Shown here piece after piece: positions 7,706 to 17,271 of a stretch of 64,000 nt of DNA. The notes under the pieces were generated by a model. That model worked only from the letters and a program-made list of their open reading frames with translations. It had not been told where the DNA came from and did not search any database. This DNA is from Candidatus Halocynthiibacter alkanivorans (GTDB taxonomy: Bacteria > Pseudomonadota > Alphaproteobacteria > Rhodobacterales > Rhodobacteraceae): NCBI RefSeq assembly GCF_003333265.1, contig NZ_QOLB01000159.1:1-64000 (forward strand), in the 5' to 3' direction. Position numbers and translations under genes: made by a program. Within the stretch, counting starts at the first letter, position 1. Each line of letters begins with the position of its first letter.

Positions 7706-10339
7706 ATGCAGCCGACAGATCCCCGCTATAGCAGCCAGTGGCAGTTCACCCTTCTGGGCGATATTGAAACGCTCTGGGATGAATACAGCGGTGAGGGCGT
7801 CGCCGTGGCCGTCTATGACACCGGAATCGACTACAGCCATCCGGATCTCGACGACAATTACGATGCCAGCCAGCAGTATAACCGGCGTTTTGCTGACGAC
7901 GGGCTGCCCGACAGCGGCAGCGACCCGCACGGGACTGCCGTGGCCGGCATCATTGCCGCGGAAAACAACGGGTCCGGTATCATTGGCGTGGCCTGGGGCA
8001 GCAGCCTGACCAGTGTGGATTACCTGAATCTGGTGCAATACAAACCTGCTTCTGACTATGCAGATGCCATGCGCTACATGTCGAATTTTGACGTGGTCAA
8101 CAACAGTTGGGGCAGTTTTGGCAACTATTCCGCCTCTGTCGACGTCACCCGCGCGGGCAGCCGCTCGCAGGCCGACCATATTGCGCTGCAATATGCGGTT
8201 CAGACCGGGCGCGGCGGCCTCGGAACGGTGGTAACAAAAGCGGCGGGAAATGATGCCAACGACAGCGCCCTGCTGCGCAGCGACGGCATTATTGGCAACG
8301 CGCAGGGCGAAGGTCTGAACACCGTGCGCGAAATCATCACCGTTGCGGCAACCGATTCCAGCGGCGAGGCGAAGAGCTATTCCAACTGGGGCAGCAACAT
8401 TCTGCTCACCGCGCCGGCAGCCTCTTTCACCACCGACATGACCGGTGCGTCGGGCTACGCCAGCGGCAGTTATACCTCCGGATTTGGCGGCACCTCAGCG
8501 GCAACGCCGGTGGTAACAGGGGTCGCTGCGCTGATGCTGGACACTAACCCACAACTGGGCTGGCGCGACGTTCAGAACATTCTGGCAACATCTGCAGCAC
8601 ATACCGGCTCCGCCTATGGCGACACGGCGCGCGGCTACGAGGTCGAGGCCTGGTTTGTGAATGATGCGGCGAACTGGAACGGCGGTGGCATGAGTTTTAA
8701 TTCCTCCTATGGCTTTGGCATGGTGGACGCCTTTGCGGCGGTGAGGATGGCGGAAGTCTGGGGTGTGATCACTCCGGGCGCCGCCACCAGCAGCAACCAG
8801 CTCACTGTGTCGGCAAATTCAGGTGGTGCCAGCAAAGCGATCCCCTCAACGGGCATCGCAGATCTGATGATCAACATGAGCGCAAACATTGAAATCGAAC
8901 ATATCTATGTCAGTGTCGAACTGTCTCATGCCCGCATCAGTGATCTGCGGCTAGAACTGATCTCCCCTGACGGCCAGACATTTGTTTTGCGCGATAAGGA
9001 AGGTCTCGGCGCCTATGACGGCAGCTGGACCTTTGGTATCACTGCGGCGCTGGGGCAGAAAAGCCAGGGCAGCTGGACCCTGCGCGCCACTGACATGCTG
9101 TCAGGCAAAAGCGGAACGTTGCAGGCGGCCAGCATTGAATTCCTCGGCAAATCTGTCAGCGCCGACACGGTCTACAGCTATACCGATGATTTTCTGACAA
9201 TGCGCGGTGTTGATGCGGCCCGCGCCACCCTGTCGGACACCGACGGCGGCAGCGACTGGATCAACATGGCGGCCATCGCGGGCGATATCACAGCGGATCT
9301 GAACCCGGCTGGGCGTATTACTGTCTCCGGACAAGACTGGTTCACCCTGTCAGCGGACCGCAGCCAACCGATTGAGAACATCGTGACTGGCGACGGGGAT
9401 GACGTTCTGGCCGGCAATGCAGCGGATAATTATCTGATGGGCATGCGCGGCGACGACTGGCTGAGCGGGCAGGGTGGTGCCGACACGCTGAATGGCGGTG
9501 CCGGATTTGACACCGCCGATTATGCCAGCGCGGATGCTGCCGTGACCGCAGATCTTCTGCTTGCCGCGCGCAATCTGGGCGCGGCTGAGGGCGATATATT
9601 CATCGCCATCGAGGGCCTGCGCGGCAGCGCTTATGACGATGATCTGCGCGGCAGTCACAATGACAATATGCTGAACGGCAGCTTTGGGGATGATTTCATC
9701 ATGGGGCGCGGCGGCGCCGATATTCTGATCGGGGGGGAGGGCGACGACATCCTGTCCGGCGGCGACGGGGATGATGTTTTGTCTGGCGGCGATGGCAACG
9801 ACCGCCTGATCGGTGGTGCCGGCGATGACCGGCTGACAGGCGGCGCTGGCGCGGATGTACTGATTGGGAATGCCGGGAACAATACTTTGGTTTCGGGGGC
9901 AGGCAATGACACAATATATGACGGGGCCGGGGATGGGGTCTTATACGGCGGCACCGGCGCAGACCGTCTGATCGGGTCCGGTGGAAATGACCGCATCTAT
10001 GGCGCCTGGGGCAATGACCGGCTGTCGGGTGGCAACGGCAACGACCGGCTGTCAGGAGACCAGGGCAATGATTATCTGGTGGGCGGAGGCGGCGGCGACA
10101 TTTTCATCTTCCGCGTGGGCGGAGATGCCGACCGGATCGAGGATTATGATATCACGCTGGACCGGCTGTTTATTGAGGCGGCTCTCACTTCAGGGGAAAC
10201 CTACGCCGTCAATGTAGTCAGCGATTACGCCAGTCTTTCAGGTGCGGATACGGTCTTTGATTTTGGCGGCGGAGATGTGTTGACCCTGCTGGGGTTTGAC
10301 GATCTGACCGCTCTTTCGGACACGCTGGTTTTCATCTGA
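7706..10339 (+). CDS. Subtilisin-like protease with P-domain and RTX repeats
   Basis: An 877-residue secreted protease. The catalytic triad of an S8 peptidase is visible: D38 in VAVYDTGID, H75 in DPHGTAVAG and S264 in GTSAATPVV. A proprotein-convertase P-domain follows at about residues 375-485, as in kexin-like enzymes. From about residue 560 come hemolysin-type calcium-binding nonapeptide repeats (GGxGxDxLx), then a conserved C-terminal cap. There is no N-terminal signal peptide, as expected for type I secretion by a C-terminal signal. No dedicated type I exporter is in the window. It faces the second RTX gene tail to tail with 24 bp between them. The target substrate is unknown. Confidence 0.93.
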   Translation: MQPTDPRYSSQWQFTLLGDIETLWDEYSGEGVAVAVYDTGIDYSHPDLDDNYDASQQYNRRFADDGLPDSGSDPHGTAVAGIIAAENNGSGIIGVAWGSSLTSVDYLNLVQYKPASDYADAMRYMSNFDVVNNSWGSFGNYSASVDVTRAGSRSQADHIALQYAVQTGRGGLGTVVTKAAGNDANDSALLRSDGIIGNAQGEGLNTVREIITVAATDSSGEAKSYSNWGSNILLTAPAASFTTDMTGASGYASGSYTSGFGGTSAATPVVTGVAALMLDTNPQLGWRDVQNILATSAAHTGSAYGDTARGYEVEAWFVNDAANWNGGGMSFNSSYGFGMVDAFAAVRMAEVWGVITPGAATSSNQLTVSANSGGASKAIPSTGIADLMINMSANIEIEHIYVSVELSHARISDLRLELISPDGQTFVLRDKEGLGAYDGSWTFGITAALGQKSQGSWTLRATDMLSGKSGTLQAASIEFLGKSVSADTVYSYTDDFLTMRGVDAARATLSDTDGGSDWINMAAIAGDITADLNPAGRITVSGQDWFTLSADRSQPIENIVTGDGDDVLAGNAADNYLMGMRGDDWLSGQGGADTLNGGAGFDTADYASADAAVTADLLLAARNLGAAEGDIFIAIEGLRGSAYDDDLRGSHNDNMLNGSFGDDFIMGRGGADILIGGEGDDILSGGDGDDVLSGGDGNDRLIGGAGDDRLTGGAGADVLIGNAGNNTLVSGAGNDTIYDGAGDGVLYGGTGADRLIGSGGNDRIYGAWGNDRLSGGNGNDRLSGDQGNDYLVGGGGGDIFIFRVGGDADRIEDYDITLDRLFIEAALTSGETYAVNVVSDYASLSGADTVFDFGGGDVLTLLGFDDLTALSDTLVFI

Positions 10340-10366
10340 ACCGCCTGGCTCAAAATGCGCGGTTCA
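10337..10366. terminator. Bidirectional hairpin across both RTX stop codons
   Basis: The arms TGAACCGC (10337-10344) and GCGGTTCA (10359-10366) form a perfect 8-bp stem with a 14-base loop. Each arm contains the TGA stop codon of one convergent gene, so one hairpin covers both gene ends. There is no clear T-run on either strand, so function as a terminator is inferred from position. Confidence 0.5.
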
Positions 10367-12817
10367 GGTGATCAGAATATCATCCACCAGCGCCGCCAGG
10401 TCGGTCATTCCAACCAGGGTGATCTGGTCGCCCGCACCGAAATCCAACACCGCATTATTGCCCGACAGGCGGCCATAATCACGGACCAGGTCCCCGGCAT
10501 CACTTTCCCCGCCGACAAGCGCAGCATCGATAAACAGACGGTCCAGCCCGAGAGTGAAATCTTCCACCGTGTCGCTGCCGCTGTTGTTCTGAAAGACAAA
10601 AATATCAGCGCCGTTGCCCCCCACCATATAATCATTGCCGGTGCCGCCCGACAGACGGTCGTTGCCGTTGCCACCCGACAGCCGGTCATTGCCACCATCG
10701 CCCAGAATACGGTCATTGCCGGAATTGCCGATCAGCCGGTCAGCGCCGTCGCCGCCGCTCAGAGTGCTGGAACCGGTGCCGTCATATATCGTATCATCGC
10801 CCGCCCCGGCGATCAGACTGTTGTTGCCAGAACTGCCAATCAACGTGTCATCGCCCTGCGCGCCGACTAGCCGGTCATTGCCCGCCCCGGCCACAAGCCG
10901 GTCATTGCCAATGCCACCGTTGAGCACATCAGCCCCGTTGCCACCACTCAGAATGTCGTTGCCGCGGCTGCCGATCAGATTGTCGTCCCCGTCGCGCCCC
11001 ATAATAAAGTCATTGCCGAGCCCGCCAACGATCATATTGGCACCGCCGTCCCCACGCAGATCATCAGCGCCAGCACTGCCGCGCAAGTTTTCTATAAATA
11101 TGAAAGTGTCGCCCACGGCGTCCGGACCGCTGTTCACCCCGCTCAGCAGCAAATCGGCATAGATGGGGTCTGAGGACTGGTCATAACTGACAATGTCCAC
11201 CCCCGCGCCGCCGTCAATCATATCGCTGCCGGCAGAGCCCTCAAATGTGTCATCGCCACCAAAGCCAAACATAGTGTCGGCGCCACTGGTGCCGCTCAGG
11301 ATATTGTTCCCTTCGTCCCCCGATATGTCAGGGCCGGAACCGGATTGTGGCGTCGACAGAACCACATGATCTGCGTTGAACACCATCTGGTCAGTGAAAT
11401 CCTCCAGACGGATCGGGCTTCCGTCGGCGCTTAACAAGATCAGGGTATCATCCTGAAGTGTCAGTTGCGCTCCGGTATTGGTGGTGACAAAATCAATCGC
11501 ACTTAGTGAATGCGCCAACCCGTAGGCAGAGAGATCGATACGGTCGCGTGACAGATCAAAATCAGCAACAGTATCGGTGTTCCCGTCCGGATGGAAAATG
11601 AAACTGTCCGCCCCGTTGCCGCCCCAGAATACATCCACCCCGGTGCCGTCGCTGAATATGTCATCCCCGTTTCCGCCGCTCAGAGTGCCGCCGGAAGCGA
11701 CCGCCATGATGACGTCATCCGATCCGCCACCCGACTCGCCGCGAAAGGTCTGGCCAACCGATGATAAATCCAGCAACAACCGGGTAATTCCAGCACCGTC
11801 TCCCGTCGCGGTCACAAATAATTCGACGCGCCCGCCAGCACCCGCAAATTCCAGGCCGGTGACATTCCAAAGTGCTGTACCGGCGCTGTCTGTGATCGTT
11901 TCGCGCAGGAACAGGCTGCCATCCGGCAGCAGTTGAAACAGCGAGATACCGCCATCGGTGCCAGCTGCCGCAACAAATGTCTGATCCCCGACCACCACGT
12001 AATCAAGCGCCCGCGCACCGCCAAAGCGGCTGTTCAGATCATCATTGACCTGATCGGTCACGGTAAGCGCCCCGTCCGCTTCCAGCTTCAGCACCGTCAG
12101 CGAAGAACTGACGCGGGAGGTCAGCAGCACAAAGACCCCTTCACTGTTTGTCAGCGTGGTGATAGCGGAAGGCTGCGCTACCGGCAGATTGTCAGCAAGC
12201 CCCAGATTGTTCAGCACCGACAGGCTGCCCCCGGGTCCCAGTTCCAGCACGCTCAGGCCGTTTTCCGCAGCCGACGCCGCTAGTACCAGGGTTTTGCCGT
12301 CGATATCCACCGCCGCCATTGCGGAGATACCGGACAGCAGGTCCACCGCCGTGTCCGCAATCGTGTCGTTCGGCGACAGGGAAAGTGCCCCGGAGATGTC
12401 ATAGGCTGCAATTCCGGCGCCGTTCTCTTGCGCCAGCAACAGAGTGTCTCCGCTACCACCGGATACCACCATCGCTGAAACCTCGTCTCTGGCCAGTCCG
12501 CTGCGGCCCAAAAATATCTGTTCGCTCACTGGCTGATCTGCCAGGCCCTGCATTTGCGCCAGAAGCGTCGTGTCGATCGAGGTCAGCCGATTGTCAAAAA
12601 TCAGCGGCGCCAGATTTTCGCCCGCTGCAAAAAACTGATGGCTGATGTCACCGGAGCCGATCAGTCCTGCATCCAGCGACACGCTGCTCACCGCCTGGTT
12701 CACCGGATCATGCAGCCAGATCTGCCCGCCATCTGCGGCGCTTATCACCCGCGTCGATTGTGTGACCGTGGCCACATCCGTTGACCACAACGTCTGAATT
12801 ACGGAAAAAATACCCAT
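10364..12817 (-). CDS. RTX calcium-binding protein with beta-propeller-like N-terminus
   Basis: An 817-residue protein (ATG at 12817; a GTG directly before it is the alternative start). Residues 1-350 contain repeated strands such as SLFQLLPDGSLFL and SLSVLELGPGGSL that resemble beta-propeller blades. A first short RTX block lies near 370-410 and a longer one at about 500-740, with many GGxGNDRL units. The last 80 residues are clearly homologous to the end of the neighbouring subtilase (LDRLFIDAAL versus LDRLFIEAAL). No signal peptide is present, so it is probably exported by type I secretion. No catalytic motif was recognised; adhesion or a structural surface role is possible. Confidence 0.88.
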   Translation of the reverse strand: MGIFSVIQTLWSTDVATVTQSTRVISAADGGQIWLHDPVNQAVSSVSLDAGLIGSGDISHQFFAAGENLAPLIFDNRLTSIDTTLLAQMQGLADQPVSEQIFLGRSGLARDEVSAMVVSGGSGDTLLLAQENGAGIAAYDISGALSLSPNDTIADTAVDLLSGISAMAAVDIDGKTLVLAASAAENGLSVLELGPGGSLSVLNNLGLADNLPVAQPSAITTLTNSEGVFVLLTSRVSSSLTVLKLEADGALTVTDQVNDDLNSRFGGARALDYVVVGDQTFVAAAGTDGGISLFQLLPDGSLFLRETITDSAGTALWNVTGLEFAGAGGRVELFVTATGDGAGITRLLLDLSSVGQTFRGESGGGSDDVIMAVASGGTLSGGNGDDIFSDGTGVDVFWGGNGADSFIFHPDGNTDTVADFDLSRDRIDLSAYGLAHSLSAIDFVTTNTGAQLTLQDDTLILLSADGSPIRLEDFTDQMVFNADHVVLSTPQSGSGPDISGDEGNNILSGTSGADTMFGFGGDDTFEGSAGSDMIDGGAGVDIVSYDQSSDPIYADLLLSGVNSGPDAVGDTFIFIENLRGSAGADDLRGDGGANMIVGGLGNDFIMGRDGDDNLIGSRGNDILSGGNGADVLNGGIGNDRLVAGAGNDRLVGAQGDDTLIGSSGNNSLIAGAGDDTIYDGTGSSTLSGGDGADRLIGNSGNDRILGDGGNDRLSGGNGNDRLSGGTGNDYMVGGNGADIFVFQNNSGSDTVEDFTLGLDRLFIDAALVGGESDAGDLVRDYGRLSGNNAVLDFGAGDQITLVGMTDLAALVDDILIT

Positions 12818-12931
12818 CACCCGGCCACCTGATTACACACACCCGTAACCGAGAATGCAGGCTGCACGTTAACGGGGCCTTGCGGAACAAAGGCAGAACC
12901 GTGACTCTTATTTACAATTGGCGGTGCTGAA

Positions 12932-13924
12932 TTAGCAGTGCCGGCGCTGGTAAATTGCCGAGGCAATATTGCCCCAGTGCCGCAGGCTCAGATCCTCGCG
13001 GAATTTCAACGCGCTGCTGTCGGGTATATTTCCAGTGCTGAAGCCAGGCTGGGTCTGCTGCAGCCTGCGGTCAAGCGCGTGATTCAGTGGGGTAAAAATG
13101 CGCGCGACCTGAACATATTCCGCTCTGGAATACAGTGTCACCGGCGCGGGGGCACCGGAATTTATTGCCTCGGATATGGAAGACACGCCCGCTGCAGGCA
13201 GCGGCACCGGGCCAAAAATGTTCCAGGCGATCCAGGCCGCAAGCGGATTCGGAGAAATATTCGCGCCACCGTCCGGCACCTTTGACAACTGTTCCGGCAA
13301 CAGGGAACAGCCCATCTGCGCCAGAAATCCAGCCAAAACACCGCCAGGCGCGGCGCACAGGGCCTCATAACTGAGGAAGGTGATCTGCTCCGGCGAGAAC
13401 CCCAGACGCAGATGGGAATAGAGCTGCCCGTGATCCAGCCAGATCCCGGAGGCCAGATGGCTTTCCAGCGCATGGTTCAGAAACTGCTCAAAGGGCGGGG
13501 CTTTGCCTGACCTGGCCCGCTGCAGCCAGACCGACTGTAACAAAGCTGGCTGCAGCCGGGTGGTATAGAGGATGCGCACCTGCTCAAACGGGGCAAGCCG
13601 GTCACGCAATTGCGCCATATCCACCCGCTGCAACTCCGCCCGCGAGAATACTTCCGCCGACAGAAAGACGGTGCCGGGACGGTGGCAATAGTCGCGGGTC
13701 AGCCGGTCCCATATGCCGTCTGCCCCGCCCTGCGCAAACCAGCTGGCCGGCACTTCAGGCAAATCGATCCAGGGCGCGGCCAGGATATGATGCGCCGGAT
13801 TGGGCCCGATGTCCGGGTAATAGATCTGATGGTGCTCGAGCAGCGCCCGGTTTTGAAACAGGCACCGTTGCAAAAAGCTGGTGCCGGTTTTATGGGCTCC
13901 GATATGCAGGATTACCCTGGCCAA
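12932..13924 (-). CDS. Sulfotransferase-like protein (first of tandem pair)
   Basis: A 330-residue protein starting with TTG at 13924, chosen because GGAGG lies five bases upstream and because the family P-loop follows at once. The motif ILHIGAHKTGTSFLQ is the 5'-phosphosulfate-binding loop of PAPS-dependent sulfotransferases. LYTTRLQPALLQSVW, near residue 110-130, is in the place of the 3'-phosphate-binding segment. The upstream gene ends 10 bp before. It is paralogous to its neighbour through the whole length. A sulfate donor role for a capsule or exopolysaccharide is inferred from the glycan cluster around it. Confidence 0.8.
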   Translation of the reverse strand: MARVILHIGAHKTGTSFLQRCLFQNRALLEHHQIYYPDIGPNPAHHILAAPWIDLPEVPASWFAQGGADGIWDRLTRDYCHRPGTVFLSAEVFSRAELQRVDMAQLRDRLAPFEQVRILYTTRLQPALLQSVWLQRARSGKAPPFEQFLNHALESHLASGIWLDHGQLYSHLRLGFSPEQITFLSYEALCAAPGGVLAGFLAQMGCSLLPEQLSKVPDGGANISPNPLAAWIAWNIFGPVPLPAAGVSSISEAINSGAPAPVTLYSRAEYVQVARIFTPLNHALDRRLQQTQPGFSTGNIPDSSALKFREDLSLRHWGNIASAIYQRRHC

Positions 13925-13934
13925 ATCCGCCTCC

Positions 13935-14909
13935 TCACCCCGGTGCCAAAGCCAGATCGCGGCACAGATCCATCCAGAACTGCGTCTCCAGCCGGCCGCG
14001 GAAAATACGGGGACCAGGACCTGGCATCGGCCCGAACTCAAACCCGTCTGACACCCGCGCATGCAGCCTTCGGTTCCACGGCCGCACAGTCCGGCGCAGC
14101 TGTGCCAGTTCTGCCCGGCTGAACAGCGTCGCGGACCCGGCCTCCGGCACACTCTGTTCAATCTGGCGGAGAACCCGTGCAACCAGCGCCGGCTGTGCCA
14201 CCCCAGGGGCGGCAATCACATTGGCCACCAGCGACGCCAGCGGCGGCGGCGATACATTGGCCCGGTCAGGGCCACAGGCCACCAGTTCTGTGCTCTGCAC
14301 CGGCAGATCAAGCGTCTCGATCAGGTTCTGCACGATGCCACCAGCAGAACTCCGCGCAAGGTCATAGCTCACCAGCTGAATTTCCCCCGGCGCAAAGCCG
14401 GTACGCAAATGATCATAAAGCAGGTTGTAGTCAAGGCTCAGCCCGTCGACCACACGCCGCTCCAGCGCCTGGTTTAAAAACTGCGGCCAGCGCCCCGGAT
14501 TGCGCTCATCCGAAATTTGTTGATAGACCGATTGCAGAAACCCCGCCTGATTGCGCAGGCAACACAACACGGTAATGTCGTCAAATCCGCTCACGATATC
14601 GCGCAGCTGCGCCATGTTCACCCGGGCAGGGTACAGGCGGGAAAATTCTTCGCTGGATATAAAGATCGTTTTGTCCGTTGCCGCCCAGGTTTTTACAATA
14701 CGGGTCCAGGCGCCCTGCGGATTGCGCAACCGATAGCGCTCCGGCAGTTTGATCCAGCCGCTGGCCAGCCCGTGATGTGCGCGCATGACCCCGATTCTCG
14801 GGTAGATGATACCGTGGCGCGCCAGCAGTTTCCGGTTGTGAAAAAACAGATCCTGAATGTGGGTTGTCGCGGTTTTATGGGTGCCGATATGCAGAATGAT
14901 CCGGGACAT
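13935..14909 (-). CDS. Sulfotransferase-like protein (second of tandem pair)
   Basis: A 324-residue protein with the sulfotransferase P-loop IILHIGTHKTATTHIQ at residues 4-19 and a matching LCCLRNQAGFLQSVY segment for 3'-phosphate contact. It shares its full layout with the downstream paralogue, for example FISSEEFSR versus FLSAEVFSR and VNMAQLRD versus VDMAQLRD, so the pair arose by tandem duplication. The ATG directly follows the TAA of the RgpF/WbsX gene, implying one transcript. It probably transfers sulfate from PAPS to a polysaccharide hydroxyl; the acceptor is unknown. Confidence 0.82.
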   Translation of the reverse strand: MSRIILHIGTHKTATTHIQDLFFHNRKLLARHGIIYPRIGVMRAHHGLASGWIKLPERYRLRNPQGAWTRIVKTWAATDKTIFISSEEFSRLYPARVNMAQLRDIVSGFDDITVLCCLRNQAGFLQSVYQQISDERNPGRWPQFLNQALERRVVDGLSLDYNLLYDHLRTGFAPGEIQLVSYDLARSSAGGIVQNLIETLDLPVQSTELVACGPDRANVSPPPLASLVANVIAAPGVAQPALVARVLRQIEQSVPEAGSATLFSRAELAQLRRTVRPWNRRLHARVSDGFEFGPMPGPGPRIFRGRLETQFWMDLCRDLALAPG

Positions 14910-17204
14910 TTATGGCCCCTCCTGCCGCAAAGGCTGGTGCAAAATGTTCGCGTCGCTGCTGTGCTGGCCGCCGTCTCGCCCACCGCGATCCGCGCCGCCG
15001 GTAAATTTGGCAAGACTGCGCAGATTGGCATCGCCATATTGCAGACAGGGTTCCAGCATCGCCTTTTCAGCCCATTCATTCCAGGCGTTCACAAACAGCT
15101 CGCCACGATAGGACGCCGGCAGACGCCCGGCACAAAGCTCTCCCAGCCAGCGGCGAAACTGCGCCGGGTTGCCGCCCCAGGCGATATGCGCCGACGTGTC
15201 CCGCCGGGCGCTGTTGTCCCAGCCGGGCATGATACCAGCGATGGTGTTTTGGGGCAGGCCAGCGACATAACCGGGCCGGAGGCTGTTTTTTGCCACCGCC
15301 CTGTAATCATAGATCACCCCGTCAAACCCTGGCGTAACCGCCAGGCCGGCGCGGTTTCCCGCAGATCCTCCGACAAGATAATCGTCTGCCCCGACCAGGC
15401 CGTGTGGCGGCATTTCGACATAAAAGTCGAACAGATCCTCTGCGAATTTTTCGGGTCCTGATATGTGAAACAACACCGCGCCAAGCTCCACTTCGCCGAT
15501 GCCCGCGTCCCGCCAGTGCTGGCGCATCTCCGCAACAGCGCTGGCCGGGTCGGGCATGTCTTCCGGGCGGTAAATCACAAATCGCGGGCGTGTCCCGTCC
15601 GGACGCTGATAGCGCGGATCGCGGAAATAGCGCAGCACATCCTGCGCCAGATCCCGGGCAAATCCTGGACGGTAACTTTGGGAAATCAGCACTTCGCCAG
15701 ACAGGCCATCCCAGTTCCGTCGCCAGGATTCATTGGCCCAGCACAGGTAAAACGGGAACTCCAGCTCCGCATTGCCCAGCACCACATCAAGCGGCTGCTG
15801 CAACATGCGTTTGCCGTCAAACCAATAGTGATAGACACAAAAAGCGTCAATTCCTGCACGTCGGGCCAGTACGCGCTGCGCCGCCAGGTTTTCACTCAGC
15901 CGCAAGTCATAAAACCCCAGATCCGCCGGCAAGGCCGGTTGCCCGTGCCCAGGATAGACCGGCCGAGCCTGGCTTACCCCACGCCATTCGGTAAAGCCTT
16001 TGCCCCACCAGCGGTCGTTTTCAGCCGTCGGATGAAACTGGGGCAGGTAAAAGGCCGTGGTATAGGTCGGGCGCGCCGGCCTGGCGGCGGTCCTGCGCTG
16101 ATCCAGCGTGCTGGCCTGAACGATACGCTGACCCGCCGCGTACGCCAGGGCGCCAGTGGCGCGCTCAATCGCATGGGCGCTGGTGCCGTCCGTCTGCCCC
16201 TGTTCCGGCTGAAAATCAACCTCCGACAGGCGCATACCCCGCAGCATGTCCAGCATCAGCGGTTTCATCCAGTACATTGAGCCCGCCGCAAATTGCAGCG
16301 GATCTGTCTCGCCCTCAATTTCAACCCGGCGCAGAAATGCCCGGGTCTGATCACGGTTTGTTCCCCACCAGTGCTGCCCCCGGTAGATCTGACCATCGGC
16401 AACCCAGAACGCCGCCCGGGCATCGGCCAGGAAATGTTCCAGCCGCGCCCGTGTCTGTGCTCCGGGTCCAAGCAGCCCGCGAATCAGGTGCCGGCGCCAC
16501 AGCTCCCCGTCGCTGCGATGCGGTGATTTTTTACTGTGCAGTTTACACACGGCTTCATAGCCGTTCAGCACTCCGGAATTCACCACATGAAGGAAGGGCA
16601 GAATATCACGCCCCCGGTTGGGCACTTTCCAGACCCGGGCCTGCGGAAACGCCGCCAGAATGTCGTGTTGCAGCCCGGAGGCCCCCTCTGAGCCCCCAAC
16701 AATCGTCACGAAAAGATCAAAGCCGATCTCCTGGTCCCGCAACCGGCTGGCAAACTCCGACCACAGCTCCGGGTAGTAGATATGGACCACCACCGCAAAT
16801 CGCGCCTGTGGTGACGGGCGGTCACCGGGTCTGATCCTGGGTACGGGCGTATTGGTTTCGCAAGCAGCAGGGAGATCAAGCGTCAGCCGCTGCTCAAGCC
16901 GGCCACTGCGGATAAAATGAGAAAACGGCGCGCTCACTTTGCCATGCAGGTCCGGATTGTGACGCAGATAGGCCGCTGGGGAGAACCCTGCGTTCGGCCA
17001 CAGGCCTGTCGCCTCACCGCGCAGGACAAAATGGCGGATCGGCAACCACTGAACAATCGGATGCAGCGCCGGATTACTGGTCACGTAAAACCGCCGGTCA
17101 AACAGCCCGCTGTCGCGGATCTGACGGGCATAACCGCGATGCGCGCGCGACGGGAACAACAACGAAAGCGCGGTCTTCAGGCGTTGGACTGATGGCAAAT
17201 TCAA
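14910..17204 (-). CDS. RgpF-type rhamnan synthesis / WbsX-type glycosyltransferase fusion
   Basis: A 764-residue protein in three parts. Residues 1-110 carry a YxxxNPxL module repeated twice (FYVTSNPAL, YLRHNPDL), common in rhodobacterial capsule proteins. Residues of about 130-370 resemble rhamnan synthesis protein F (VVVHIYYPELW, KVPNRGRDILPFL, LHSKKSPH). The C-terminal half matches the glycosyltransferase WbsX/GH99-like family (AFYLPQFHP, WGKGFTEW, CWANESW). Such proteins build rhamnose-rich O-antigens or capsules. It is the first gene of a minus-strand transcript with the two sulfotransferases. The sugar specificity cannot be read from the sequence. Confidence 0.88.
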   Translation of the reverse strand: MNLPSVQRLKTALSLLFPSRAHRGYARQIRDSGLFDRRFYVTSNPALHPIVQWLPIRHFVLRGEATGLWPNAGFSPAAYLRHNPDLHGKVSAPFSHFIRSGRLEQRLTLDLPAACETNTPVPRIRPGDRPSPQARFAVVVHIYYPELWSEFASRLRDQEIGFDLFVTIVGGSEGASGLQHDILAAFPQARVWKVPNRGRDILPFLHVVNSGVLNGYEAVCKLHSKKSPHRSDGELWRRHLIRGLLGPGAQTRARLEHFLADARAAFWVADGQIYRGQHWWGTNRDQTRAFLRRVEIEGETDPLQFAAGSMYWMKPLMLDMLRGMRLSEVDFQPEQGQTDGTSAHAIERATGALAYAAGQRIVQASTLDQRRTAARPARPTYTTAFYLPQFHPTAENDRWWGKGFTEWRGVSQARPVYPGHGQPALPADLGFYDLRLSENLAAQRVLARRAGIDAFCVYHYWFDGKRMLQQPLDVVLGNAELEFPFYLCWANESWRRNWDGLSGEVLISQSYRPGFARDLAQDVLRYFRDPRYQRPDGTRPRFVIYRPEDMPDPASAVAEMRQHWRDAGIGEVELGAVLFHISGPEKFAEDLFDFYVEMPPHGLVGADDYLVGGSAGNRAGLAVTPGFDGVIYDYRAVAKNSLRPGYVAGLPQNTIAGIMPGWDNSARRDTSAHIAWGGNPAQFRRWLGELCAGRLPASYRGELFVNAWNEWAEKAMLEPCLQYGDANLRSLAKFTGGADRGGRDGGQHSSDANILHQPLRQEGP

Positions 17205-17271
17205 AGACCCGGCCTCCCTGTTGGCAGCGCGACACCTGTCCTGGCGCCCTTTGTTTCAAAATAAGAAACAA

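Noticed and set aside
9400-11300. Dense repeats as DNA repeat arrays
   Set aside because: They encode RTX nonapeptides in two genes and are explained by protein structure.
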